From Leptothrix sp. (in: b-proteobacteria) (GTDB taxonomy: Bacteria; Pseudomonadota; Gammaproteobacteria; Burkholderiales; Burkholderiaceae_C): a stretch of 64,000 bases of DNA. A program made the position numbers and the translations under genes. Shown piece by piece: positions 46,189-55,422 of this stretch (position 1 is its first letter; every line of letters begins with the position of its first letter). The DNA lies in the NCBI GenBank assembly GCA_013822685.1, contig PNKV01000003.1:242655-306654 (forward strand), given 5' to 3'. The notes beneath the pieces were generated by a model. That model was not told the DNA's origin. It did no database searches and saw nothing but the letters and a program-made list of their open reading frames with translations.

Positions 46189-47428
46189 CCAACGCCTGAG
46201 CTTGTCGTTGCGCATTGCGCTGCTCACCCACTCTGTCAACCCGCGTGGTGGGGTGGTTCACACCTTGGAGTTGGCCGAAGCCTTGAACAAGGCCGGGCAC
46301 CAGGTGACGGTGATGGCGCCGGCGGCACCTGGCCAGAGTTTTTTCAGGCCGCTGCAGTGCGCTGTTGAGCTGATCCCTGTGGATGTGCCCCCGGCCGACA
46401 TGGCCCAGATGGTGGCTTCGCGGATCGAGGCGATTGAACACCACCTGCGGAGCGTGCTGAGCGCGGGACGTGCCTTTGATGTGTGGCATGCCCAGGACTC
46501 CATCAGCGCCAACGCCCTGGCCAATCTGCGCGACCGCGGCCTGATCGATGGCTTCGTGCGGACCGTGCACCACCTGGATCATTTTGAGGATCAGCGGCTG
46601 ATGGCCTGGCAGCAAAGAGGCTTCTTGCGCGCCAGCCAGGTGATGTGCGTCAGCCGTTTGTGGCAAGGCATCTTGCGGCGTGATCACGGCTTGGACGCGT
46701 CCTTGGTCCACAACGGTGTTGACTGCCAACGCTACTCGCCCCGGGCTGGCACTGGTGATCACAGCGTTCGGCGTCGGCATGGCCTCCGTGATGGTGCCTT
46801 GCTTGGTGCGCCAGTCTTTCTGATGGTGGGCGGCATTGAGGAGCGCAAGAACACGCGGCGGGTGCTGGCAGCTTTCATGCAGGTCAAAGCCACCCAGCCC
46901 GCCGCCCAACTCGTGATCGTGGGCGGGGCCAGTTTGCTCAACCACGATGACTATGCAGGCCAGTTCAAAGCCCAGCTGGCCGCGCACGGCTTGGCCGTGG
47001 GGCCCGGTCAAGCCGTGCTCATCACCGGCCCGGTGCCCGATGCCGACATGCCGGCTTTGTTCCGCGCGGCCGATGCGCTGGTGATGCCATCGCTGCGCGA
47101 GGGCTTTGGCCTGGTGGTGCTGGAGGCCCTGGCCAGTGGCACGCCCGTGGTGGTGTCTCGCATGGCGCCGTTCACCGAGTACCTGGCTGAGAGCGATGTC
47201 TTGTGGGCTGATCCCTTGGATGTGGCGTCCATCGCGCGCGCCATGCAGAAAGCGCTGAGCCCAGCTCATGCCCAGACCCTGGGCCTTGAAACCCCCGCGG
47301 TGTGCCGGCGCTTCAGTTGGCCTGCGAGCGCACAGCGGCACACCGCCTTGTACCGCGCCTTTCACTCACTGAAACTGAACCGAGAGCCATCCCATGCCCG
47401 CCATGTTCTTTCACCTTCGCTGGCCTGA
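46181..47428 (+). CDS. MSMEG_0565 family GT4 glycosyltransferase
   Basis: A 415-residue retaining glycosyltransferase with the two Rossmann domains of GT4. The N-terminal acceptor domain has RIALLTHSVNPRGGVVHTLE; the nucleotide-sugar domain has MPSLREGFGLVVLEALASGTP, with the conserved EGFGL-x4-EA. ATG 46181 chosen. A glycosyltransferase in a nitrilase cluster suggests that the product is a small modified metabolite rather than simple nitrile breakdown; this is inference. Confidence 0.92.
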   Translation: MSDQRLSLSLRIALLTHSVNPRGGVVHTLELAEALNKAGHQVTVMAPAAPGQSFFRPLQCAVELIPVDVPPADMAQMVASRIEAIEHHLRSVLSAGRAFDVWHAQDSISANALANLRDRGLIDGFVRTVHHLDHFEDQRLMAWQQRGFLRASQVMCVSRLWQGILRRDHGLDASLVHNGVDCQRYSPRAGTGDHSVRRRHGLRDGALLGAPVFLMVGGIEERKNTRRVLAAFMQVKATQPAAQLVIVGGASLLNHDDYAGQFKAQLAAHGLAVGPGQAVLITGPVPDADMPALFRAADALVMPSLREGFGLVVLEALASGTPVVVSRMAPFTEYLAESDVLWADPLDVASIARAMQKALSPAHAQTLGLETPAVCRRFSWPASAQRHTALYRAFHSLKLNREPSHARHVLSPSLA

Positions 47429-47681
47429 TGGCCGCGAAACGCGTTGCTACTCGCCATCGCTGGTCATCAAGGATTACTTCCAGCCCGGCCAGACCTACCC
47501 CTTGCCGCAGTTCATGGCCCAGGTACGCGAGGCCTTGAACATTGCCTCGGAGCGCGTGCGCGCCAAGTTCGGCTTTGCCTGTTCGCAGGCCATGGACCAA
47601 CTGGCCGAACTGGAGATGCTGGCCCAAGGCTTTGAGCAGCTGGACACCGCGCAAGTCCATGTCCTGTCGTTCGACGAATAG
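47394..47681 (+). CDS. MSMEG_0570 family nitrogen-starvation response protein
   Basis: A 95-residue cytoplasmic protein. MFFHLRWPDGRETRCYSPS and the following region match the small protein always found in Nit1C clusters. It overlaps the glycosyltransferase gene by 35 bp. Function unknown. Confidence 0.9.
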   Translation: MPAMFFHLRWPDGRETRCYSPSLVIKDYFQPGQTYPLPQFMAQVREALNIASERVRAKFGFACSQAMDQLAELEMLAQGFEQLDTAQVHVLSFDE

Positions 47682-47706
47682 ACAACTTATCCAAAAAGAG
47701 ATCACC

Positions 47707-49005
47707 ATGAGCAAGACCACCCCCCCTTCACCTCAGCACCATGGCGTCATCGTCGTGGGCGGCGGCCAGGCCGGCCTGTCGGTCAGCCACTATTTGCAGC
47801 AACGCCGCATTGACCACCTCGTGATCGAGAAAAGCCAGCCCATGCACGCTTGGCGCACCCAGCGCTGGGACGCCTTCTGCCTGGTCACGCCCAATTGGCA
47901 ATGCAAGCTGCCGGGCTGGGAGTACCAGGGCGACGACCCTCACGGATTCATGAAGAAGGACGAGATCCTGGCCTACCTGGAAGGCTTCAAGCAGCACGTG
48001 AATGCCCCCTTGATGGAAGGCGTGGCCGTCAAGCGGGTGGCGCCGCGGCGGCAGGGCGGTTTTGAGATCTCAACTTCCAAGGGCGAATTCACCGCCGACC
48101 AGGTGGTGGTGGCCTCGGGCGGGTATCACCAGCCCATCATCCCGCGCATGGCCGAGCGCCTGCCTGCCGATGTGGTTCAGATCCACTCTGAGCAGTACCG
48201 CAATCCGCAGGCCTTGCCCGAAGGCGCCGTGCTGGTGGTGGGCTGTGGCCAGTCTGGTGCTCAGATCGCGGAAGACCTGCACCTGGCCGGCAAGAAGGTC
48301 TACCTGGCCACGGGCAACGCGCCGCGCTGCGCCCGCTTTTACCGGGGCAAGGACGTGGTCGACTGGTTGGCCGACATGGGCTATTACGAGAAATCGGTGA
48401 ACGAGCACCCCTTGCGCGAGGGCGTGCGCGACAACACCAACCATTACGTGACCGGCCGCGACGGTGGGCGCGACATCGACCTGCGCAAGTTCGCCAACGA
48501 AGGCATGGAGCTGTTCGGCCTGCTCAAAGGCCTGGACGGCGAGGTGCTGCAGTTTGAGGGCGACCTGGCCGAGAACCTGGACCACGCCGACCGCATCTAC
48601 AACGGCATCAATGCCTCGATCGACCAGTTCATCGCCGCCTCGGGCATTGAGGCGCCCCCGGGCGAGGTCTACGAGCCTGTTTGGGTGCCCAAGGAAGAAC
48701 GATTGACCCTGGACCTGCGCGCCGCCGGCATCACCTCGATTGTCTGGTGCATCGGCTTCCAGCCTGATTTCAGCTGGCTGGACGCGCCGGTGTTCAACGG
48801 CAAAGGCCATCCGGGCCACGTCAGGGGCGTGACCGCCGTGCCCGGCTTGTACTTCATCGGGCTGCCCTGGCTGCACACCTGGGGCTCTGGCCGATTTTCC
48901 GGGGTGGCGCGCGATGCGCTGTTTTTGGCCCAGCAAATCGAGGCACGCCGGCCCGAATCGGCGGCCCAGGCCGAAAAGCCGGAGGAGATGAGTCTCTTGT
49001 CCTGA
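47707..49005 (+). CDS. MSMEG_0569 family flavin-dependent oxidoreductase
   Basis: A 432-residue FAD/NAD(P)H enzyme of the flavin-monooxygenase type. Two dinucleotide folds are visible: IVVGGGQAGLSVSHYL (FAD, about residue 14) and LVVGCGQSGAQIAEDL (NAD(P)H, about 178). Last gene of the Nit1C-type cluster. It may oxidise the nitrile or cyanide-derived intermediate; unproven. ATG 47707 chosen. Confidence 0.93.
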   Translation: MSKTTPPSPQHHGVIVVGGGQAGLSVSHYLQQRRIDHLVIEKSQPMHAWRTQRWDAFCLVTPNWQCKLPGWEYQGDDPHGFMKKDEILAYLEGFKQHVNAPLMEGVAVKRVAPRRQGGFEISTSKGEFTADQVVVASGGYHQPIIPRMAERLPADVVQIHSEQYRNPQALPEGAVLVVGCGQSGAQIAEDLHLAGKKVYLATGNAPRCARFYRGKDVVDWLADMGYYEKSVNEHPLREGVRDNTNHYVTGRDGGRDIDLRKFANEGMELFGLLKGLDGEVLQFEGDLAENLDHADRIYNGINASIDQFIAASGIEAPPGEVYEPVWVPKEERLTLDLRAAGITSIVWCIGFQPDFSWLDAPVFNGKGHPGHVRGVTAVPGLYFIGLPWLHTWGSGRFSGVARDALFLAQQIEARRPESAAQAEKPEEMSLLS

Positions 49006-49105
49006 GCCAGACCCGGAAATGACGGGTCAACGGGGTTTTATTGCGCCTTAAGTCCTGACGGTCGATCTCTAGCATCCAGAGGTACGACATGAAGGAGTTT
49101 TCTAG

Positions 49106-51403
49106 GTGGAAGACGCAGTTGACCCTGGTTTGGCCGATCCGCACGAGGCGCTAGAGCCCCAAGCGGAAGGCGAGGGTGCGCCTTCTTCCTACGGGCCCAC
49201 CCCCACCGACCCGATGCTGGAGGCGCTGCTTTGGCTGTGCCGCCACCACGGCGTGGACCGCACTCCGGCGTCGTTGCTCAATGGCATGCAATTGAACGGG
49301 CCCATGACGGCCGTTCAGGCGGTGCAACTGCTGCGCCAGGCGGGCTTCAGTGCCACCTTGGTTCGCCGTCCGCCCAGCAAAATCCTGACTTTGCTGATGC
49401 CGGTGGTGCTGCTGCTGAAAAACGGCGACGCCTGTATCGTGACGCGCCGCGTGGGTGAACGTTCCAAGCGCGCTGGGGGTGCCCGCTATGAAGTGATCAT
49501 GCCCGGTGCGGACAACGAGATTTGCACTGCCACCGAAGAAGAGCTGCTGCCCGAATACTCCGGCTACACGCTGGTGGCCGCCTTGCGTGCCGGCATGCGC
49601 CACGGCACGCCCGAGGTCGAGTCGGATTCGGATTCGCACTGGTTGTGGTCCACGCTCAAGAATTACGTGCCGTACTACCGCTCGGCCATGATGGCCGCCT
49701 TGCTCAGCAATGTGCTGATGCTGGTGACGGGGTTCTTCACCTCGGTGGTGTACGACAAGGTCATCCCCAACAAGGCGATGATCACCTTGTGGTCACTGGG
49801 TGCTGGCACCTTGCTGGGCATCGCCTTTGACCTGGTGGCGCGCCAGTTGCGCAGCTACCTGATCGACATGGCCGGCAAGAAGGCCGACCTGAAGCTGGGC
49901 AACATGCTGTTCAACCAGGCGCTGGCCATCCGGCTCGAGCACCGGCCCGAATCAGCGGGCTCGTTTGCCCACCGCCTGGCCCAGATCGAAGTGGTGCGCG
50001 ACTTCACGGCATCGGCCAGCATCTCCGTGCTCACGGACATGCCTTTCATCCTCTTGTTCATCGTGATGACCTATGTCATTGCGGGGCCCTTGGTGACGGT
50101 CTTGCTGGTGGCTGTGCCGCTGGTGCTGGGCCTGTCCTGGGGCATTCAGAAATACCTGCGCCGGATGATGTCGGCCAACATGAGCCAGCATGCCAACCTG
50201 CAAGGCGTGCTGGTTGAAGCGGTCGAAGGCATGGAAGACGTGCGGGCCGCGGGCGCCCAAGGCTATTTCTCGACTCGCTACGAAGAAGCCAACGCAGCGG
50301 CGGCGCAAACCTCCTTGCGGTCGCGCGCCATGGCCAGCTGGGTCAGCAACTTCACCATGGTCATCCAGCCGCTGGTGACCGTGTGCATGCTGATCTGGGG
50401 CGTCTTGCTGATTGAAGACAACAAGATTTCCGGTGGTGCCCTGATCGGTGCCGTGATGTTCGCCGGCCGCGCCATTGCCCCGCTGACCTCGGTGGTGTCG
50501 CTGGCCGGGCGTTACCAAGGGGCCCGTGCCGCCTTGATGTCCCTGAACGAATTGATGGCCTTGCCGACCGAGCGCGAGCCGGGCAAGCGTTACTTGTCGC
50601 GCACGTCATTGACTGGGCAAGTGGGTTTGCACGACGTGAGCTTTGCCTATCCCAAGGGCAAGAACCAGCATGCGCCCACGGTGCTCAAGGGCGTGAGCCT
50701 GCAGATCCGGCCGGGTGAGCGCGTGGCCATCCTGGGCAAGATTGGCAGTGGCAAGTCCACGATCTTGCGTTTGCTGGGCGGTCTCTACCAACCCACGGAT
50801 GGCTTTGTCGAAGTGGACGGCATCGACCTGCGCCAGATCGACCCCACCGATTTCAGAACGCACGTGGGCTTCGTGTCGCAGGAGCCCCGGCTCTTCCACG
50901 GCACGTTGAAAGACAACGTGATGCTGGGCCGCGCCAACGCGGACATGAACCACTTCATCCACGTGGCACGCCTGACCGGCCTGGACAAGCTGGCCGCAGC
51001 GCACCCCATGGGGTACGAGCTGCCCGTTGGTGAAATGGGCGCCTTGCTGTCGGGTGGCCAACGCCAGTTGGTGGCCCTGGCCCGTTGCCTGGTGACGCGC
51101 TCGCAGATCCTGTTGATGGACGAGCCCACCAGTTCGATGGACGCGCAAGCCGAATCAAGCTTCATCAATCACCTGAAGACGGCCGTGGATGGCCAGACCC
51201 TGGTGGTGGTGACGCACCGCCCAGCCCTGCTGGATGTGGTGGACCGCGTGATCGTGGTGGACTCGGGCAAGATCCTGGCCGATGGGCCCAAGGCCCACGT
51301 GCTGGCCTTGCTGGCCGGCCGCCCGGCGCCAGCCGCTCCTCAACCTGCGTCGGCGGAGGCTCCCCAAGCGCGGCGCGAGTTGTCTGCCGCCGGCGGGATG
51401 TAG
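49106..51403 (+). CDS. Type I secretion ABC transporter with degenerate C39 domain (LapB/HlyB-like)
   Basis: A 765-residue exporter for type I secretion. An N-terminal C39-like domain (about 30-165) lacks a catalytic Cys at the expected place, so it should bind but not cleave its substrate, as in HlyB/LapB. Membrane helices span about 185-470. The ATPase domain has Walker A GKIGSGKST, signature LSGGQRQ and Walker B ILLMDEPTSSMD. GTG 49106 has an AAGGAG site at proper distance. First of three adjacent secretion genes; the likely substrate is the repeat protein at the right edge. Confidence 0.93.
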   Translation: MEDAVDPGLADPHEALEPQAEGEGAPSSYGPTPTDPMLEALLWLCRHHGVDRTPASLLNGMQLNGPMTAVQAVQLLRQAGFSATLVRRPPSKILTLLMPVVLLLKNGDACIVTRRVGERSKRAGGARYEVIMPGADNEICTATEEELLPEYSGYTLVAALRAGMRHGTPEVESDSDSHWLWSTLKNYVPYYRSAMMAALLSNVLMLVTGFFTSVVYDKVIPNKAMITLWSLGAGTLLGIAFDLVARQLRSYLIDMAGKKADLKLGNMLFNQALAIRLEHRPESAGSFAHRLAQIEVVRDFTASASISVLTDMPFILLFIVMTYVIAGPLVTVLLVAVPLVLGLSWGIQKYLRRMMSANMSQHANLQGVLVEAVEGMEDVRAAGAQGYFSTRYEEANAAAAQTSLRSRAMASWVSNFTMVIQPLVTVCMLIWGVLLIEDNKISGGALIGAVMFAGRAIAPLTSVVSLAGRYQGARAALMSLNELMALPTEREPGKRYLSRTSLTGQVGLHDVSFAYPKGKNQHAPTVLKGVSLQIRPGERVAILGKIGSGKSTILRLLGGLYQPTDGFVEVDGIDLRQIDPTDFRTHVGFVSQEPRLFHGTLKDNVMLGRANADMNHFIHVARLTGLDKLAAAHPMGYELPVGEMGALLSGGQRQLVALARCLVTRSQILLMDEPTSSMDAQAESSFINHLKTAVDGQTLVVVTHRPALLDVVDRVIVVDSGKILADGPKAHVLALLAGRPAPAAPQPASAEAPQARRELSAAGGM

Positions 51404-51413
51404 GGGAGGGCGG

Positions 51414-52649
51414 ATGTCGTCACATGCCGACCAACCGGTCCAGGGCAATTACTTTCGCGGCGACGAGCAGTTCTTGTCGGGCGTCAAGGAAGCGCAACTC
51501 AACGAGGCCACACCACGGGCCTCGTGGGCGCTTTACCTGATGCTGACGGCGGTGTTCTCCGCCATCGTCTGGGCCTTCATCGCCCGGGTGGACCAGGTGA
51601 CCAAGGCCGAAGGGCGCATCGTGGCCGATGGGCGCGAGCAAGTCATCGCCAGCCTGGAAGGCGGCATCCTGAACAAGATGCTGGTGCGTGAGGGCATGGT
51701 GGTCGAGAAAGGGCAGGATCTGCTGCTGCTGGACCCAACCCGTTATGAAGCACAGCAAAACGAAGGGCAAGCCAAGCTGGTGGCCCTGAAGGGCACCTTG
51801 TCCCGCCTGGTCGCCGAGTCGACCGGACGGCGCTTGCTGTTCCCGCCCGAGGTGCTGGCCCAGCCGACCATCGTGCAGGGCGAGAGCGAGTCTTACGCCG
51901 CGCGCCGCCAGGCCCTGGAGGAGGGCGTGGCCGTGAACCGCCGCAGCCTGGCTTTGCTCAACCGCGAGCTGGCCATGGCCCAGCGCATGTCGGCCAAGGG
52001 CCTGATGTCCGAGGTTGAGGTGATGCGCCTGCAGCGCCAGGGCAATGACCTGACCTTGCAAATCCAGGAACGCATCAACCGCTTCCGCCAGGAGGCCAGC
52101 ACCGAGCTGGTCAAGGCGCGCACGGAACTGGCGCAGTTGGAAGAACAGATGGTGGTCAAGCAGGACGTGTTGACCCGCACCACCTTGAAGTCGCCGGTGC
52201 ATGGCCTGGTCAAGAACATCCGCATCGGCACGGTCGGTGGCGTGGTCCAGGCTGGCGCGCCCATCATGGAAATCCTGCCCATCGGGCCGCGTGTGCTGAT
52301 CGAGGCCCGCATCAAGCCCTCGGACATCGGCTTCGTGAAGGTGGGCCTGCCCGTCACCGTCAAGCTGTCAGCCTATGACTACTACGTCTACGGCGGACTC
52401 AAGGGCACCATCGAGTACATCAGCCCCGATGCCCTGGGTGACGACGCCAAGGCAGGCAATGCGGCCGACACCACTTATTACCGGGCGCGCATCCGGTCCG
52501 ACCAATCCACCTTGCACAAGGGCAACAAGCCCTTGATGGTGATGCCTGGCATGACGGCATCCGTTGAGGTGCGCACCGGCGAGCGCTCGGTGCTGGAGTA
52601 CCTGCTCATGCCCATGATCAAGTCACAGGAAGCCTTCCGGGAACGTTAG
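51414..52649 (+). CDS. Type I secretion periplasmic adaptor (HlyD family)
   Basis: A 411-residue membrane-fusion protein. One membrane helix (about 38-60; LYLMLTAVFSAIVWAFIARV) is followed by a beta domain, a long coiled coil (about 105-270) and the C-terminal barrel. VTKAEGRIVADGREQVIASL is typical of HlyD/LapC/PrtE adaptors. ATG 51414 behind GGGAGG. Lies between the ABC and TolC genes with gaps of 10 and 2 bp. Confidence 0.95.
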   Translation: MSSHADQPVQGNYFRGDEQFLSGVKEAQLNEATPRASWALYLMLTAVFSAIVWAFIARVDQVTKAEGRIVADGREQVIASLEGGILNKMLVREGMVVEKGQDLLLLDPTRYEAQQNEGQAKLVALKGTLSRLVAESTGRRLLFPPEVLAQPTIVQGESESYAARRQALEEGVAVNRRSLALLNRELAMAQRMSAKGLMSEVEVMRLQRQGNDLTLQIQERINRFRQEASTELVKARTELAQLEEQMVVKQDVLTRTTLKSPVHGLVKNIRIGTVGGVVQAGAPIMEILPIGPRVLIEARIKPSDIGFVKVGLPVTVKLSAYDYYVYGGLKGTIEYISPDALGDDAKAGNAADTTYYRARIRSDQSTLHKGNKPLMVMPGMTASVEVRTGERSVLEYLLMPMIKSQEAFRER

Positions 52650-52651
52650 CC

Positions 52652-54025
52652 ATGAAATTTGTTGAAACATTGAAGGCGTCTTTGCTGGCATCGGCCTTGG
52701 CCAGCGTGGTTGGCGGGCAAGCCCTGGCGGCCCGTTGCACCGACGACATCGCCAACCTGCCGGCGGCCAAATCGGGTGCCAAGGCGTCGGCCGCACCCGA
52801 AGCACCGCTCGACCCGATGACGCAGTTGCAGCTCATCGCCCGGGAAGCCGCCAAACGCAGCGCCGAAGTGGGCGCGGCGCGCTTGCTGGCCGAGGCCGCC
52901 GAATACGACCTGGAAGAGACCAAGGGCGGGCGTTATCCGCAAGTCAGCGTCAGCGGCACCGTGGGTGCCGGCAACACCAAGGTGGATGGCGTGACGACGC
53001 AAAAGGGCAACCTGTCCAGCGTGTCGCTCAACATGTCGTCCAACCTGTACGACGGGGGCCGCCTGAACCGCCTGACCGAATGGCGCACGCAGTTGGCCGG
53101 ATCGGCCAAGTACGGCGCCGCGGTCACGCAAGAGCAGGTGGTGCTGGAGGCGGTGACCACGGCGTTGGAGCGCAACCGTTATCGTCTGCAAGCCCAGGTC
53201 TACCAACAATATTCTCGCAAGATGAGCTGCCTGGTCGAGGCCCTGGAAGGCATCGTGGCTGAAGACAAAGGCCGCGCCAGCGAGCTGGTTCAAGCCCGCA
53301 AGACCCAGGCGCAGACCGAGCTGTCACGCGATGGCGCCCTGGCCCAAAGCCGCCAGATCGAGCTGCGTTTGCGCAAACTGATTGGCGACAAGTTGTCGCT
53401 GGGCGAGGGCATCACCGTGCCGCTGGCCGCCGTGCCAGAAATCGGTGAGATCAACCGCCAGATCGAATTTGGCAACGATGCGCAGCAACTGCGCACCCAG
53501 GCCGATGCCATGGACAGCTATGCCCGGGCCGTGGTGGCCGGGCAAAAGCCCCAGCTCAACTGGGCGTTGTCCAAGACGGAAGGCATGGCGGGCTCGGCCA
53601 AGGTGTCGTCCTGGCAAGCCGGGGTGAGCGTGTCCTACAGCTTGTTCAACGGCTTTTCTGACAAGGCCGCGTCCATGGCCGCGACCAAGCGTGCCGAGTC
53701 GGCGCGGCAGCAGCTGGCCGAGCTCCTGGCCACGAAATTTGCCCGCACCGCCGAGATCTATGACATCGCGACCACCTCACTGGACCGCGCCAAGCGCTAT
53801 GTGGATGTGCTGCGGGACAGCGAGCGGGTGCGCAATTTCACCTTCCAGCAATGGTCGCAACTGGGCAAGCGATCGTTGTTTGACGTGATGTCCGCCGAGT
53901 CAGATCACTTCGGTTTGCGCATCGCTTACGTCAACTCATTGCATGATGGCTTCGCCGCCAGCGCGCAAATGCGGTCGATGGGCGCTGGCCTGACGGCGTG
54001 GTTGATGCCAGAGCAAAAACCATGA
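52652..54025 (+). CDS. TolC-family outer-membrane channel of the type I system
   Basis: A 457-residue outer-membrane protein with a signal peptide (about 1-27, ending in ALA). Two outer_membrane_efflux repeats give the long helical periplasmic barrel; GRYPQVSVSGTVGAG and QKPQLNWALSKTEGM mark the equivalent strand regions. It completes the secretion apparatus, so the system does not depend on a general TolC. Confidence 0.93.
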   Translation: MKFVETLKASLLASALASVVGGQALAARCTDDIANLPAAKSGAKASAAPEAPLDPMTQLQLIAREAAKRSAEVGAARLLAEAAEYDLEETKGGRYPQVSVSGTVGAGNTKVDGVTTQKGNLSSVSLNMSSNLYDGGRLNRLTEWRTQLAGSAKYGAAVTQEQVVLEAVTTALERNRYRLQAQVYQQYSRKMSCLVEALEGIVAEDKGRASELVQARKTQAQTELSRDGALAQSRQIELRLRKLIGDKLSLGEGITVPLAAVPEIGEINRQIEFGNDAQQLRTQADAMDSYARAVVAGQKPQLNWALSKTEGMAGSAKVSSWQAGVSVSYSLFNGFSDKAASMAATKRAESARQQLAELLATKFARTAEIYDIATTSLDRAKRYVDVLRDSERVRNFTFQQWSQLGKRSLFDVMSAESDHFGLRIAYVNSLHDGFAASAQMRSMGAGLTAWLMPEQKP

Positions 54026-54102
54026 TCATCAATCTGCCCTTGAAATGGTCGATAACCTCCGTGAGGTCGCATAATCGATCAGAAATGCTTGGCGGAAACT
54101 CT

Positions 54103-55314
54103 ATGAAAAGACACAAGTTCGCATGGCTGCTGGCTGCTGGCGTGGCAAGTCTCATGGTGGGCGCTTGTGGGGGAAATGATCCGGATTACGGGACACCAGG
54201 GACGCAGGTCCCTGAGTTCGTTCCCGGCGAAGGCATTGCGCCACCCCGGTTCGCCTATGTCGTGCATACCAACGACGACAGCGTGTCTGGTTACACCGTT
54301 GATCCCGTCGATGGCAAGTTGAGCACAATGGGTGCAGGGACCCCCTGGTTGACCGGATCCACCCCCACATGCATTGCCGTTGATCCGCTGGTGAAGTACG
54401 CCTATGTGGCCAATTCAGGCTCCAATAACTTGTCGATTTTCAGCATTGCAGACCCTTCGGGCGTGCTGACCAGCGCGGCCTTGCCGGTGGCCACGGGTAG
54501 CCAACCCCGGGCGGTGGTGGTTGATCCCCAAGGGCGCTACGTCTATGTGGCCAACTATGGCAGCAACAGCATTTCAGCATTTTCTCGCAGCACAGTCACG
54601 GGCCTCTTGACGCCGATCACAGGCTCGCCATTTGCATTGCCGTCGTCGGCTGATATCGCTCCTCGGTCGGTGGCCGTCGATCCCTCTGGCAAGTTCGTGT
54701 ATGTGGCCAACTATGGCGCAACCGCGTCGCCCAGCACCATTTCGATGTTCACGATTGACACCGCCAGCACGGGCAGCCTGGTGCCCGGCGCGTTGACTGC
54801 GGTAGGGTCGATTGCCGCAGGTTCTCATCCGAACCAGGTCACGGTTTCGCCTTCGGGCCGGCAGGTTTATGTGTCAAACGAAACGGGTGACAGCGTCATG
54901 GTGTATGAAGTCGCCAATGCCCTCACAGGTGGTCTCGCCTACAAAGGTTTTGTGTCCACACCCGGTTCGACGCCAACGGGGATCGCGATTGACCCCAACA
55001 ACAAGTTTGCCTACACCTCTAACCGTTCGGACAACACCATCCGTGCCTATACCATCGCGCCCGGCGGCGGTAGCCAAGGATTGTTGACGGCCATTTCTGG
55101 TGGCGGGGCCACCGTTTCCACCCCGGCCAACCCCGGCCCCACTTCCGTGGCGACCGACCCGTCTGGAAAGTTCGTCTATGCCACGCTGCTCGCCGGCGGA
55201 GGTGTGGCTGCCTACAAGATCAACGCCACCACGGGCGTCTTGACCATGGTGGAGGATTCACCGTTTAATGACGGTGGCGCGACCCAGTCGGACTTCATCC
55301 TGATCACCAAATGA
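54103..55314 (+). CDS. YVTN-type beta-propeller lipoprotein
   Basis: A 403-residue surface or periplasmic lipoprotein. ATG 54103 gives a signal peptide with lipobox VGAC at about residue 21. The rest is a seven-bladed propeller (lactonase/YVTN family): repeats such as VVDPQGRYVYVANYGSNSI, VAVDPSGKFVYVANYG and TGIAIDPNNKFAYTSN. It sits directly behind the type I secretion genes. A role in holding or processing the secreted protein is possible but not shown. Confidence 0.88.
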   Translation: MKRHKFAWLLAAGVASLMVGACGGNDPDYGTPGTQVPEFVPGEGIAPPRFAYVVHTNDDSVSGYTVDPVDGKLSTMGAGTPWLTGSTPTCIAVDPLVKYAYVANSGSNNLSIFSIADPSGVLTSAALPVATGSQPRAVVVDPQGRYVYVANYGSNSISAFSRSTVTGLLTPITGSPFALPSSADIAPRSVAVDPSGKFVYVANYGATASPSTISMFTIDTASTGSLVPGALTAVGSIAAGSHPNQVTVSPSGRQVYVSNETGDSVMVYEVANALTGGLAYKGFVSTPGSTPTGIAIDPNNKFAYTSNRSDNTIRAYTIAPGGGSQGLLTAISGGGATVSTPANPGPTSVATDPSGKFVYATLLAGGGVAAYKINATTGVLTMVEDSPFNDGGATQSDFILITK

Positions 55315-55422
55315 TCCACGCTGGATTTGATCGGTTTTCACCGCTTTGTTGTCTGGAGTCGTGAACTTCTGCCTCATCTAAGCTGGATGTCGCGGCGATA
55401 GCGCCGTGTCATAGGGCCTCCA

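Noticed and set aside
49011..49029. GACCCG/CGGGTC hairpin after the Nit1C cluster as its terminator
   Set aside because: Only 6 bp and no adjacent T run; too weak to call.
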